Of a stretch of DNA of 64,000 bases, positions 57,542-64,000 are shown one piece after another. Origin of the DNA: JADKHC01 sp047600805. GTDB taxonomy: Bacteria; Verrucomicrobiota; Verrucomicrobiia; Opitutales; Opitutaceae. Both the position numbers and the translations under genes were made by a program. Numbering within the stretch: position 1 is the stretch's first letter; each line of letters starts with the position of its first letter. The stretch is from contig JASGKG010000001.1 in NCBI GenBank assembly GCA_047600805.1, forward strand, positions 1,922,001-1,986,000, read 5' to 3'. The notes beneath the pieces are model-generated. The model saw only the letters and a list, made by a program, of their open reading frames with translations, had not been told where the DNA came from and did not search any database.

Positions 57542-58803
57542 CGCGCCACCGTCACTTGATCCGCTATACGAACGTAACCGTGATGGCTCTGGTACGCCCA
57601 CATGCCGCTCGCGATTACTCCGGGATGCACCTCAAACGAGAGGGCTCCTTCCACGTCCAAATACCGTGTCGCATCGTTTGGGCGAAACACGAAAACGTCG
57701 GCTCGGTACTTGCCCGGAAACAGCCGCAGGGACTTAAACGTCACCGACACCCGTGCTTCTTTTTCGATGGTAAATGGCGCGATGCCTTCCTCAGGAGTAC
57801 AGATCGACGTAATCAGCTCACCGAACGCGTTGCAAATCTGCACCACAATCCCCGCTCGACTGAACGGCGACTCTGAACCGATCTCCACAACGAACTCGTA
57901 GTCTTCACCAAAAATCAAATTCGCGTTAAGGTCGCCGTTCTTGGCGTGGTAAAAGCCGGCCGTGATCAACCTCAAACCGAACTCCGAAACCTGTTGTCCC
58001 GCCTGCGCCGGTGTTTCGTTCAAGTAATCGATGACTAACTTCTCAGCAGGACCAACACTTCGCACCGCGCCGTGATGGAGCCACACCGCTCGCGAGCAAA
58101 GATTCTTTACCGCAGCCATGTTGTGACTGACGAACAACACAGTACGTCCCGTGTGCCTGGAAACTTGTCGAATTTTTCCCAAGCATTTGCTCTGAAATTC
58201 CGCGTCTCCCACCGCGAGCACTTCATCCACGATCAAAATATCCGGCTCAAGATGCGCCGCCACCGCGAACGCCAGGCGCACATACATGCCGCTCGAATAC
58301 CGCTTCACCGGCGTGTCGATAAATTCGCCGATCTCTGAAAACTCGACGATTTCATCAAACTTCGAGCGAATCTCCGCTCGATTCATGCCAAGGATGGCGC
58401 CATTCAAATATACGTTATCCCTTCCGCTTAGTTCGGGATGAAAACCGGTGCCGACCTCAAGCAAGCTTGCAAACCGGCCGCGGAGAAAAATCTCGCCGTA
58501 CGTTGGATCCGTGATCCGGCTGATGATTTTCAACAGCGTGCTCTTGCCCGCGCCGTTTTTGCCAATGATCCCAACGATTTCGCCGACTTGTACATCGAAG
58601 GACACGTCGCGGAGCGACCAAAAGTCGACCGCGGACTCTTCAGTCGTCGTCGCGGGTTCGAACGGGCCGGGCCCACGCCTCCCCATGCGCGACTTCATGC
58701 GCGCGCACCATCGCTGGAATTCGTCTCGCAGCGACGTCACACCAATTTGTCCGAGCCGGTAACGCTTGGAAACTCCGGATACTTCGATGATAGGTTGAGC
58801 CAT
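57538..58803 (-). CDS. Wzt-like ABC transporter ATPase with C-terminal Wzt domain
   Basis: The ATPase domain has Walker A GIIGKNGAGKSTLLKI, the signature RYSSGMYVRLAFAVA, Walker B DILIVDEVLAVGD and an H-loop VSHN. An inserted stretch between the first strand and Walker A (ARMKSRMGRRGPGP) is typical of O-antigen exporters. From about residue 280 a beta-sandwich Wzt_C-like domain (NLIFGEDYEFVVEIGSESPFSRAGIVVQICNAFGE, then VTFKSLRLFPGKYRADVFVF) would recognise the polymer end. MAQPIIEV is the start. No Wzm permease gene is next to it. Confidence 0.92.
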   Translation of the reverse strand: MAQPIIEVSGVSKRYRLGQIGVTSLRDEFQRWCARMKSRMGRRGPGPFEPATTTEESAVDFWSLRDVSFDVQVGEIVGIIGKNGAGKSTLLKIISRITDPTYGEIFLRGRFASLLEVGTGFHPELSGRDNVYLNGAILGMNRAEIRSKFDEIVEFSEIGEFIDTPVKRYSSGMYVRLAFAVAAHLEPDILIVDEVLAVGDAEFQSKCLGKIRQVSRHTGRTVLFVSHNMAAVKNLCSRAVWLHHGAVRSVGPAEKLVIDYLNETPAQAGQQVSEFGLRLITAGFYHAKNGDLNANLIFGEDYEFVVEIGSESPFSRAGIVVQICNAFGELITSICTPEEGIAPFTIEKEARVSVTFKSLRLFPGKYRADVFVFRPNDATRYLDVEGALSFEVHPGVIASGMWAYQSHHGYVRIADQVTVAR

Positions 58804-58953
58804 GGATGCAGTGCCTTGTCGGCACGACACCGAACGAAGGCACCGCTTCGATCTGGCGGATGCGAAGCTGTTCCCCAGTATCGCGCCGCGAGTCGCCAAC
58901 GCGGATTTTTTAGGAATGCGCCACGGGTGTTTCCTCCCATAGCGCTCTGATGT

Positions 58954-59568
58954 TTATTGTCGCGCGCTCGATCCTTGCGTCACGCCGGTATCGTGCGACC
59001 GCAACGCGAACTTCTGCTCCGGGTGGATGCCTTCGCAGAACTCTTCGATCATTTTCCTGTTAAATTCAGGTATGTCGGCCGGAGTCCGACTGGTCACCAG
59101 TCCGTGGTCTGTCACGACGGGCTGATTAATCCAGATCGCGCCCGCGTTAGTAAGGTCCGTTTTCAGCGAATTGTAGGAGGTTAGTATCCGCCCTCGCACT
59201 ACGTCAGCTTCGATCAAGAGCTGCGGGCCATGGCAAATCGCCGCAACGGGTTTTCCTTGCCGGAAAAACGATTTAACAAATTCCACCGCTTCGGGCAGGG
59301 TCCTGAGGGTGTCCGGGTTCATCACCCCACCGGGAAGAAGCAACGCGTCGTAGTCACTGGCGTTAGCTTTCTGCAACGGCTTATCTACCTTAAAAGTTTG
59401 CCCGAAGTCTTTTCCAGCCCACGCCTTCACGGAGTTTTCGTTCGGTGAAATAATATCCACCGAAGCGCCTGCCTCCTGCAAAGCGTTGTAGGGTTGTTCT
59501 AGTTCCGACTGTTCAAATCCGTCTGCCACCAGCACTGCGACCGATTTTCCATTTAGATTTTCGTTCAT
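58954..59568 (-). CDS. DJ-1/PfpI family protein (glutamine amidotransferase-like)
   Basis: The domain runs VAVLVADGFEQSELEQPYNALQEAGASVDIISP, YDALLLPGGVMNPDTLRTLPEAVEFVKSF and KPVAAICHGPQLLIEADVVRGRILTSY. The nucleophile elbow AICHGP holds Cys followed by His, and Glu of DGFEQSE completes the acidic partner, as in PfpI/YhbO glyoxalase-type stress proteins. It may detoxify methylglyoxal or repair glycated molecules; which one is unclear. The tail (about 20 residues after HPEQKFALRSHD) is unusually polar. ATG 59568 is the family start; 49 upstream codons in frame do not look coding. Confidence 0.92.
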   Translation of the reverse strand: MNENLNGKSVAVLVADGFEQSELEQPYNALQEAGASVDIISPNENSVKAWAGKDFGQTFKVDKPLQKANASDYDALLLPGGVMNPDTLRTLPEAVEFVKSFFRQGKPVAAICHGPQLLIEADVVRGRILTSYNSLKTDLTNAGAIWINQPVVTDHGLVTSRTPADIPEFNRKMIEEFCEGIHPEQKFALRSHDTGVTQGSSARQ

Positions 59569-59614
59569 TTTGTGGATGTGTTGAGGGTTGATGAAATAGA
59601 GATGAGTACGTTGA

Positions 59615-59962
59615 TCACCGGCCCCGTTGGCCGTATCTTTTTTCCCGTGTGCGAGCTGCCCGTTTGGCTCCCCGCGAACGGGCGGCCGAAGGATGCGCTT
59701 TCCCACTCCCGACATCGGTGTCCCGATCCGCTTGCCGTCGCACTTTGGTGGAGGCCTTCTTTCCGGGCCGCGGAAGTTTCACGCCCGCTCGGCGTGCTTC
59801 TGAAAGGCCGATGGCGATGGCTTGTTGCCGCGACCGAACATTGCCGCTGCCGCTTTTCATGCGCCGCATCTCTTCCCGCACGAACTCACCTGCCTGCGTT
59901 GTCGGCTTTTTTCCCTGCTTCGCATCGCGCCGGGCGCGTTTTTTTGCTGTTCCGAGAGGCAT
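59615..59962 (-). CDS. DUF6496 basic protein
   Basis: The 115-residue, strongly basic protein contains the DUF6496 signature RQQAIAIGLSEARRAGVKLP in the middle, preceded by VREEMRRMKSGSGNVRS. The ends are Lys/Arg-rich and disordered (MPLGTAKKRARRDAKQGKK, then REKRYGQRGR). A nucleic-acid-binding role is suggested by charge only. It is 14 bases after the nitroreductase stop and about 46 bases before the DJ-1/PfpI start, on the same strand, so the three may be one transcript. Confidence 0.8.
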   Translation of the reverse strand: MPLGTAKKRARRDAKQGKKPTTQAGEFVREEMRRMKSGSGNVRSRQQAIAIGLSEARRAGVKLPRPGKKASTKVRRQADRDTDVGSGKAHPSAARSRGAKRAARTREKRYGQRGR

Positions 59963-59976
59963 GTTTATCCCTAAGT

Positions 59977-60666
59977 TCAAGGTTCGGCTCGGTGGCCTTC
60001 GGTGTTTTGCCACGGTTTGTCCAGATTTTCCGCGAAAGCGATTTCCGACACCGACAATCTTCCGGGGTGCGCCTGGTTGGCATCGCGCGATCGCCCAACC
60101 GCGAGCAACGCCATGACTTCTGCATCCTCAGGCAGCGAGAGCGCCTTTTTCACCGAAGGTCCGTCGAGTCCTTCCATCGGAGCTGTGTCCCAACCCTGAG
60201 CTTCGAAGCCCAACATAAGATACGTGAAGGCAATCATCACCTGTCGATTCAGCCACACCGCGGGATTCAAGGTGCCAATGAACGCGAGGGCAGAGTCCAC
60301 CTGTTTTTTGACCGAACCAGGATCCAAGCCCAGCCGTCGGGCCCTTTCGCTTTGCACGGCGGTGAAGCGTTCTTTCCAAGCCCGCGGAGAAGCGAAGGCT
60401 ACGATCATCACAGGCGCTTCACCGATCTTGGGCTGGTCAAACGCCGCTTTCTTCAAGGCTTCGCGTTGTGCCTTGTCTCGCAGCACCAAGAAACGCCAGG
60501 GCTGAGCGTTGTACCCCGAAGGTGCCTGAGCCGCAAATTCGAGCGCCGCCTCGATTACCTTCTGTGGCACTGGTTCGTCCAAAAAGTGCATCGTCGCCCG
60601 GCGTTCCTGGGCCAGCGTCGCCAACTCGGGCAATAAAGTTCCTGTAAGGGTATCTCCTGATTTCAT
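59977..60666 (-). CDS. Nitroreductase-family FMN oxidoreductase
   Basis: The FMN-binding core is visible: RRATMHFLDEPVPQKVIEAALEFAAQAPSGYNAQPWRFLVLRD, the PxxxNxQPW motif, and in the C-terminal part AFTYLMLGFEAQGWDTAPMEGLDGPSVKKALSLP with EVMALLAVGR. NAD(P)H-dependent reduction of quinones or nitro compounds is expected for the family; the natural substrate is unknown. MKSGDTL (60666) is the start; 14 residues further upstream are not family-like. The gene is divergent from the beta-barrel gene across 208 bases. Confidence 0.9.
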   Translation of the reverse strand: MKSGDTLTGTLLPELATLAQERRATMHFLDEPVPQKVIEAALEFAAQAPSGYNAQPWRFLVLRDKAQREALKKAAFDQPKIGEAPVMIVAFASPRAWKERFTAVQSERARRLGLDPGSVKKQVDSALAFIGTLNPAVWLNRQVMIAFTYLMLGFEAQGWDTAPMEGLDGPSVKKALSLPEDAEVMALLAVGRSRDANQAHPGRLSVSEIAFAENLDKPWQNTEGHRAEP

Positions 60667-60874
60667 TCCCCACTGTATTCCAGCGGAATACTGCTGCCAT
60701 CGAGCCACTGCAGTTCACTCGCGTCGGGTAGTTGCCGAAGGGATACAACCCCATAAGGGCGCAAGACCCCTCCCCATGGCGAGATCGTACCAATTTTGCG
60801 GCCCCGCCCAATTGCGCGAACCGCTTCGTCGGCAGAATTTACGACGACCACACACAGCCTCTAAATTTTGAATC

Positions 60875-61441
60875 ATGAAAATCGAAAAATTTTTTCCGAT
60901 CACGTTACTTTTCCTCGCTGGCGCCCTCTTCGCTCACGCCCAAAGTTTCACTCCAGGCGAAGATCCTGGCTCGCGGGATCTCTACGGTCCGCGCGAGGGC
61001 AGCAACGAGTTCGCGATCGGCGGCGGCGGCGCTTCGAACCGGGACTTCGACGATTCTTTTGGCGCGGCCAACTTTTCCATTGGCCACTATTTCGCGCGAA
61101 CGCAGGAACTGGTGATTCGCCAGTCGGTGAACTACACGAATCCAAATAATGCCAAACGTTCTTGGGCTGGATCGACACTCCTCGCCTTCGACCAGCTTCT
61201 GCTGCCGAACGGCCCCGTGCGTCCTTTCATCGGGATCAACGCAGGCGGCGTGTACGGTGACAACGTGCGCGACACCTGGGCAGCCGGCCTTGAGGGTGGC
61301 GTTAAATACTATGTTCTCCCTCGCACGTTCGTAGAACTCGCCGCGCAGTATGCGTGGTATTTTCAGAAAGGCCGCGACATCAAGGACCGCTTTGACACAG
61401 GCAACTGGAACTGGTCCCTCGGTCTCGGCTTCAACTTTTAG
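60875..61441 (+). CDS. Small outer-membrane beta-barrel protein
   Basis: A signal peptide (MKIEKFFPITLLFLAGALFAHA) precedes 166 residues with alternating strands: FAIGGGGASNRDFDD, ANFSIGHYFARTQELVIRQSVNY, FIGINAGGVYG, AAGLEGGVKYYVLPRTFVELAAQYAWYF and a last strand WNWSLGLGFNF, ending in Phe as required for BAM insertion. It fits the OmpW/OmpX-type eight-strand class. The ligand is unknown. It precedes the transketolase gene by 15 bases, so the two may be co-transcribed. Confidence 0.88.
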   Translation: MKIEKFFPITLLFLAGALFAHAQSFTPGEDPGSRDLYGPREGSNEFAIGGGGASNRDFDDSFGAANFSIGHYFARTQELVIRQSVNYTNPNNAKRSWAGSTLLAFDQLLLPNGPVRPFIGINAGGVYGDNVRDTWAAGLEGGVKYYVLPRTFVELAAQYAWYFQKGRDIKDRFDTGNWNWSLGLGFNF

Positions 61442-61456
61442 CTCCTCTGAAAGGTT

Positions 61457-63358
61457 ATGCTCGAATCCCCGCCTCATGCCTCGGATGTCGCGACCTCGCT
61501 CGAGCCACTCGCTCGGCTCGTGCGCTACCATTGTGTGCAGATAACGAGCGGGGCCAAATCGGGCCACTTGACGTCCTCGCTGTCCGCAGCGGACCTCATG
61601 ACGGCCTTGATGTTTGGCGGTAGCTTTCGGTTTAACGTCATCTGCCCTGATCACCCGAACAACGACCGGCTCATTTTTTCAAAGGGCCACGCCTCTCCGC
61701 TGTTCTATGCCTTGTGGGCCGTGGCGGGCGCGGTCAGCGACGACGAGCTGAAAACCTATCGTCATTTCGGCTCGCGGCTGGAAGGGCATCCGACGCCGCG
61801 CTTTCCCTTTGCGGAAGCCGCAACTGGTTCCTTGGGCCAAGGGCTGGGCATCGGTTTGGGACTCGCATTGAACGCCAGCCGATTGGATGCGCTCTCCCAT
61901 CGCACCTATGTACTCTTAGGCGACAGCGAGATGGCCGAAGGTTCGCAGTGGGAAGCAATTCAACTCGCCGGCCATTACCGCGCGTCAAACTTGGTCGGCA
62001 TCATCGATGTGAATCGGCTCGGGCAAAGAGGCGAGACGATGCTGGGCCACGACGTCGCGGCTTATGCGCGGCGCGTGGGGGCGTTTGGCTGGAAGACGAT
62101 CACGATCGATGGTCACAATCTTCCGGAGATTCTTTACGCCTTCCATGAAGCCAGCACCTCTACGGATGGCCCGGTGATGATCATCGCCCGAACGATCAAG
62201 GGAAAAGGCATCTCGTTTTTAGAGGACAAGGAGGGTTGGCACGGGAAGGCGCTAGATCAGGCGCAAACCGAGCGGGCGCTGGCCGAGTTGCCCAACGTAG
62301 ATTTGTCCTTGCGCGGTCGCGTCACTCTACCAGAGGAGCTAAAACCAACGGCGCCGATGCCGAACACTCCACAATCGCCCAAAGTCTATGAAATGGGCAC
62401 TGAGGTTGCCACACGCGTCGCGTTTGGTACGGCGCTAGCCCGCCTTGCCGCTCAATATCCGAAGATCGTGAGCTTGGACGCCGAGGTCAGCAATTCGACG
62501 ATGGCTGATACGCTCGCTAAGGAGAAGCCGCAGAGTTTCTTCGAAATGTACATAGCGGAGCAGAACATGGTAGAGGTCGCGCTCGGTCTGTCTCTCCAGG
62601 GAAAAATTCCATTTGTCTCGACCTTTGCAGCGTTTCTGAGCCGGAGCTTCGATCAGATTCGGATGAGCCAATACTCCCGGGCAAATATCCGCTTCGTCGG
62701 ATCACACGCAGGTGTTTCGATAGGCGAAGACGGGCCCTCACAGATGGGATTGGAAGATATCGCGCTCTTCCGCTCGATCCTCCAGTCGACCGTGCTCCAC
62801 CCGTGCGATGCCGTCTCGACTGAGAAATTAGTGGAGGCCGCTGCCACCGCGACCGGTATCGTTTACCTCCGCACACTTCGGCAAAGCACCCCTGTAATCT
62901 ATCGAAATGACGAACCATTCCCCATCGGTTCTTCCAAGGTACTCCGGCGCAGTCATCGCGATAAAATCACGCTCGTCGCCGCCGGAGTGACTGTGCACGA
63001 GGCCCTCGCAGCTCACGCAGAGTTGGAAAACGACGGCATCTCGGTTCGAGTTGTCGATGCGTACAGCATCAAACCGATCGACCGGGCGACTTTGCAGGGT
63101 TGCGCAGAAGAAACGGGCCAAATCGTCACGATCGAGGACCACTATTCCGCAGGAGGCTTGGGCGAAGCCGTGCTCGCTGCGCTCGCGGATAAACCTGTGC
63201 CGGTAACGATTCTGGCGGTTCGAAAAACCCCAATGAGCGGAAGCCCGGAAGAGCTGCGGGAATTTGCCGGCATTTCCGCTAAATCCATCGTGAAAACCGT
63301 AAGAGAGCTGCTGGAGGTCAAAGACGCCCGCTCTGTCGCTGGAGAAAAACTCGCATGA
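61457..63358 (+). CDS. tkt: Transketolase
   Basis: This is a thiamine-diphosphate enzyme of the pentose phosphate pathway, 633 residues in one chain. The N-terminal part has the His-rich opening KSGHLTSSLSAADLM, ISKGHASPLFYAL-type FSKGHASPLFYALWA, the ThDP motif GDSEMAEGSQWEAIQLAGHY and VDVN-like IIDVNRLGQ. The middle domain starts KVYEMGTEVATRVAFGTAL and has the catalytic Glu region IAEQNMVEVALGLSL. The C-terminal domain ends VDAYSIKPIDRATL and IEDHYSAGGLGEAVL. A Shine-Dalgarno (GAAAGG) precedes the ATG. It overlaps the transaldolase gene by four bases. Confidence 0.93.
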   Translation: MLESPPHASDVATSLEPLARLVRYHCVQITSGAKSGHLTSSLSAADLMTALMFGGSFRFNVICPDHPNNDRLIFSKGHASPLFYALWAVAGAVSDDELKTYRHFGSRLEGHPTPRFPFAEAATGSLGQGLGIGLGLALNASRLDALSHRTYVLLGDSEMAEGSQWEAIQLAGHYRASNLVGIIDVNRLGQRGETMLGHDVAAYARRVGAFGWKTITIDGHNLPEILYAFHEASTSTDGPVMIIARTIKGKGISFLEDKEGWHGKALDQAQTERALAELPNVDLSLRGRVTLPEELKPTAPMPNTPQSPKVYEMGTEVATRVAFGTALARLAAQYPKIVSLDAEVSNSTMADTLAKEKPQSFFEMYIAEQNMVEVALGLSLQGKIPFVSTFAAFLSRSFDQIRMSQYSRANIRFVGSHAGVSIGEDGPSQMGLEDIALFRSILQSTVLHPCDAVSTEKLVEAAATATGIVYLRTLRQSTPVIYRNDEPFPIGSSKVLRRSHRDKITLVAAGVTVHEALAAHAELENDGISVRVVDAYSIKPIDRATLQGCAEETGQIVTIEDHYSAGGLGEAVLAALADKPVPVTILAVRKTPMSGSPEELREFAGISAKSIVKTVRELLEVKDARSVAGEKLA

Positions 63359-64000
63359 ACCGCCTCAAGCAACTCACCACGTTCGGACAATCTGTTTGGC
63401 TCGATTTCACGGATCGGCAATTCGTCGCATCCGGCGAGCTAAAAAAACTCATCACCGACGATGCCGTTACCGGCGTGACGTCCAACCCGGCCATCTTTGC
63501 AGAGGCGATCACTCGCGGTGAAACCTATCAAGACGCCGTACGCAAAGCTTCTGAATTGGGGTGGCGAGCGGACCTTGCGTACGAACAAATCGTTGCTGAA
63601 GATATCCGCGCCGTCGCAGACGAACTGCGTGATGTGTATGAACGCACAAACGGCCGGGATGGTTACGTGAGTGTCGAGGTCTCTCCCCATCTGGCGCGCG
63701 ACGCCAGCCTCACCGTCGGAAAGGCCCGCGAAATCTGGGCGGCGATCGACCGTCCGAACTTGTACATTAAAGTCCCCGGAACCCGCGAAGCACTGCCCGC
63801 AATCCGATGCCTGGTCGCTGAAGGGATAAACGTAAACATCACGCTTCTATTCAGCGTCCAACGCTACCGGGAAGTCGCACACGCCTACTTTGGCGGTCTT
63901 TCGGATCGCCTCGCCTCCGGATTGTCGCTGGATAAAGTTTCGTCCGTTGCGAGCTTCTTTCTGAGCAGGATCGACCAAAAAGTCGACCCGCTCCTGAACG
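63355..64000 (+). CDS. tal: Transaldolase, 3' end missing (partial)
   Basis: ATG at 63355 overlaps the transketolase stop (ATGA). The 215 codons to the window edge encode the start of a bacterial transaldolase: QSVWLDFTDRQFVASGELKKLI, TDDAVTGVTSNPAIFAEAI, DGYVSVEVSPHLARDA, NLYIKVPGTREALPAI (with the Schiff-base Lys of the IKVPGT motif) and VNITLLFSVQRYREV. It would move a dihydroxyacetone unit between sugar phosphates. The paired tkt-tal order suggests a small operon of the non-oxidative pentose phosphate pathway. The C-terminus is outside the window, so a fusion partner cannot be excluded. Confidence 0.93.
   Translation, partial: MNRLKQLTTFGQSVWLDFTDRQFVASGELKKLITDDAVTGVTSNPAIFAEAITRGETYQDAVRKASELGWRADLAYEQIVAEDIRAVADELRDVYERTNGRDGYVSVEVSPHLARDASLTVGKAREIWAAIDRPNLYIKVPGTREALPAIRCLVAEGINVNITLLFSVQRYREVAHAYFGGLSDRLASGLSLDKVSSVASFFLSRIDQKVDPLLN

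Noticed and set aside
1..64000. CRISPR arrays, insertion sequences, prophage or rRNA/tRNA genes
   Set aside because: No regularly spaced repeats, transposase motifs, phage structural genes or RNA gene signatures were seen; holin family here refers to YqjE-type proteins, not a phage.

Overview
The window (about 57% G+C by eye) is an ordinary bacterial chromosome segment with Gram-negative envelope genes: a lipobox lipoprotein, outer-membrane barrels, a lipid A deacylase-like protein, and the ElaB/YqjD, phage-holin and YqjK-like envelope set. The gene mix fits a Verrucomicrobiota/Opitutaceae-like organism: paired KinB/AlgB-type regulators, many tiny one-helix membrane proteins, bacterial NHEJ and TreYZ trehalose synthesis. 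That placement is an inference of modest confidence because there is no rRNA gene. I see no tRNA, rRNA, CRISPR array, insertion sequence or prophage.

Layout. 0-8.9 kb: a truncated lipoprotein, NDH-2 fused to a cyclic-nucleotide-binding-like domain, a UbiB-type protein, dodecin, a YihY/BrkB membrane protein, an SDR dehydrogenase and a small two-component pair. 8.9-11.4 kb: fumarase C and an exostosin-type glycosyltransferase. 11.5-21.3 kb: an all-minus-strand signalling and envelope-stress region. It holds two copies of a three-gene module (lmo0937-like, DUF3185, DUF883) on either side of a KinB/AlgB-like sensor/sigma54-activator operon. A PAS kinase with a LuxR-type regulator lies on one side and a lone response regulator on the other. 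Each module copy has a sigma54-type promoter with a pair of GGCA-N3-TGCC dyads upstream at conserved spacing. 21.8-25.4 kb: a plus-strand operon for a 42-residue membrane protein, an LpxR-like deacylase, a divergent DUF892-like protein, a PRC-barrel/BON protein and a glycine-zipper stress protein. 25.7-28.7 kb: an FAD/Rieske oxidoreductase, a frameshifted isochorismatase and an SPW-repeat protein. 28.7-34.4 kb: a DUF72 protein and an NHEJ locus with a stand-alone ATP ligase, a LigD Pol-PE protein lacking the ligase domain, an SDR and Ku. 34.4-37.9 kb: an operon for a tiny membrane protein, an SRPBCC protein, a zinc alcohol dehydrogenase and a di-haem peroxidase-like protein. 38.0-46.7 kb: glgX-treZ-treY-GH15, glycogen-derived trehalose synthesis. 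46.8-50.1 kb: DUF2934, a BON lipoprotein, DUF892 and an SLC13-type transporter. 50.4-55.5 kb: a YfiR-family protein coupled to a 1445-residue CHASE8-type hybrid kinase. 55.5-64 kb: a DUF4142 protein, a GT4 glycosyltransferase with a Wzt-like ATPase, a DJ-1/PfpI protein, DUF6496, a nitroreductase, a beta-barrel protein, transketolase and a truncated transaldolase.

The common theme is stress tolerance: osmotic or desiccation protection by trehalose, envelope protection, DNA end joining, ferritin-like and BON proteins, all next to dense signalling. The best candidate for an undescribed system is the 15.3-20.6 kb segment. There, a sigma54 activator operon containing two unrecognised small proteins sits between two duplicated target modules whose promoter and activator-site architecture has been kept while the surrounding DNA diverged. 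A weaker third site precedes a DUF892 gene at 48.1 kb.
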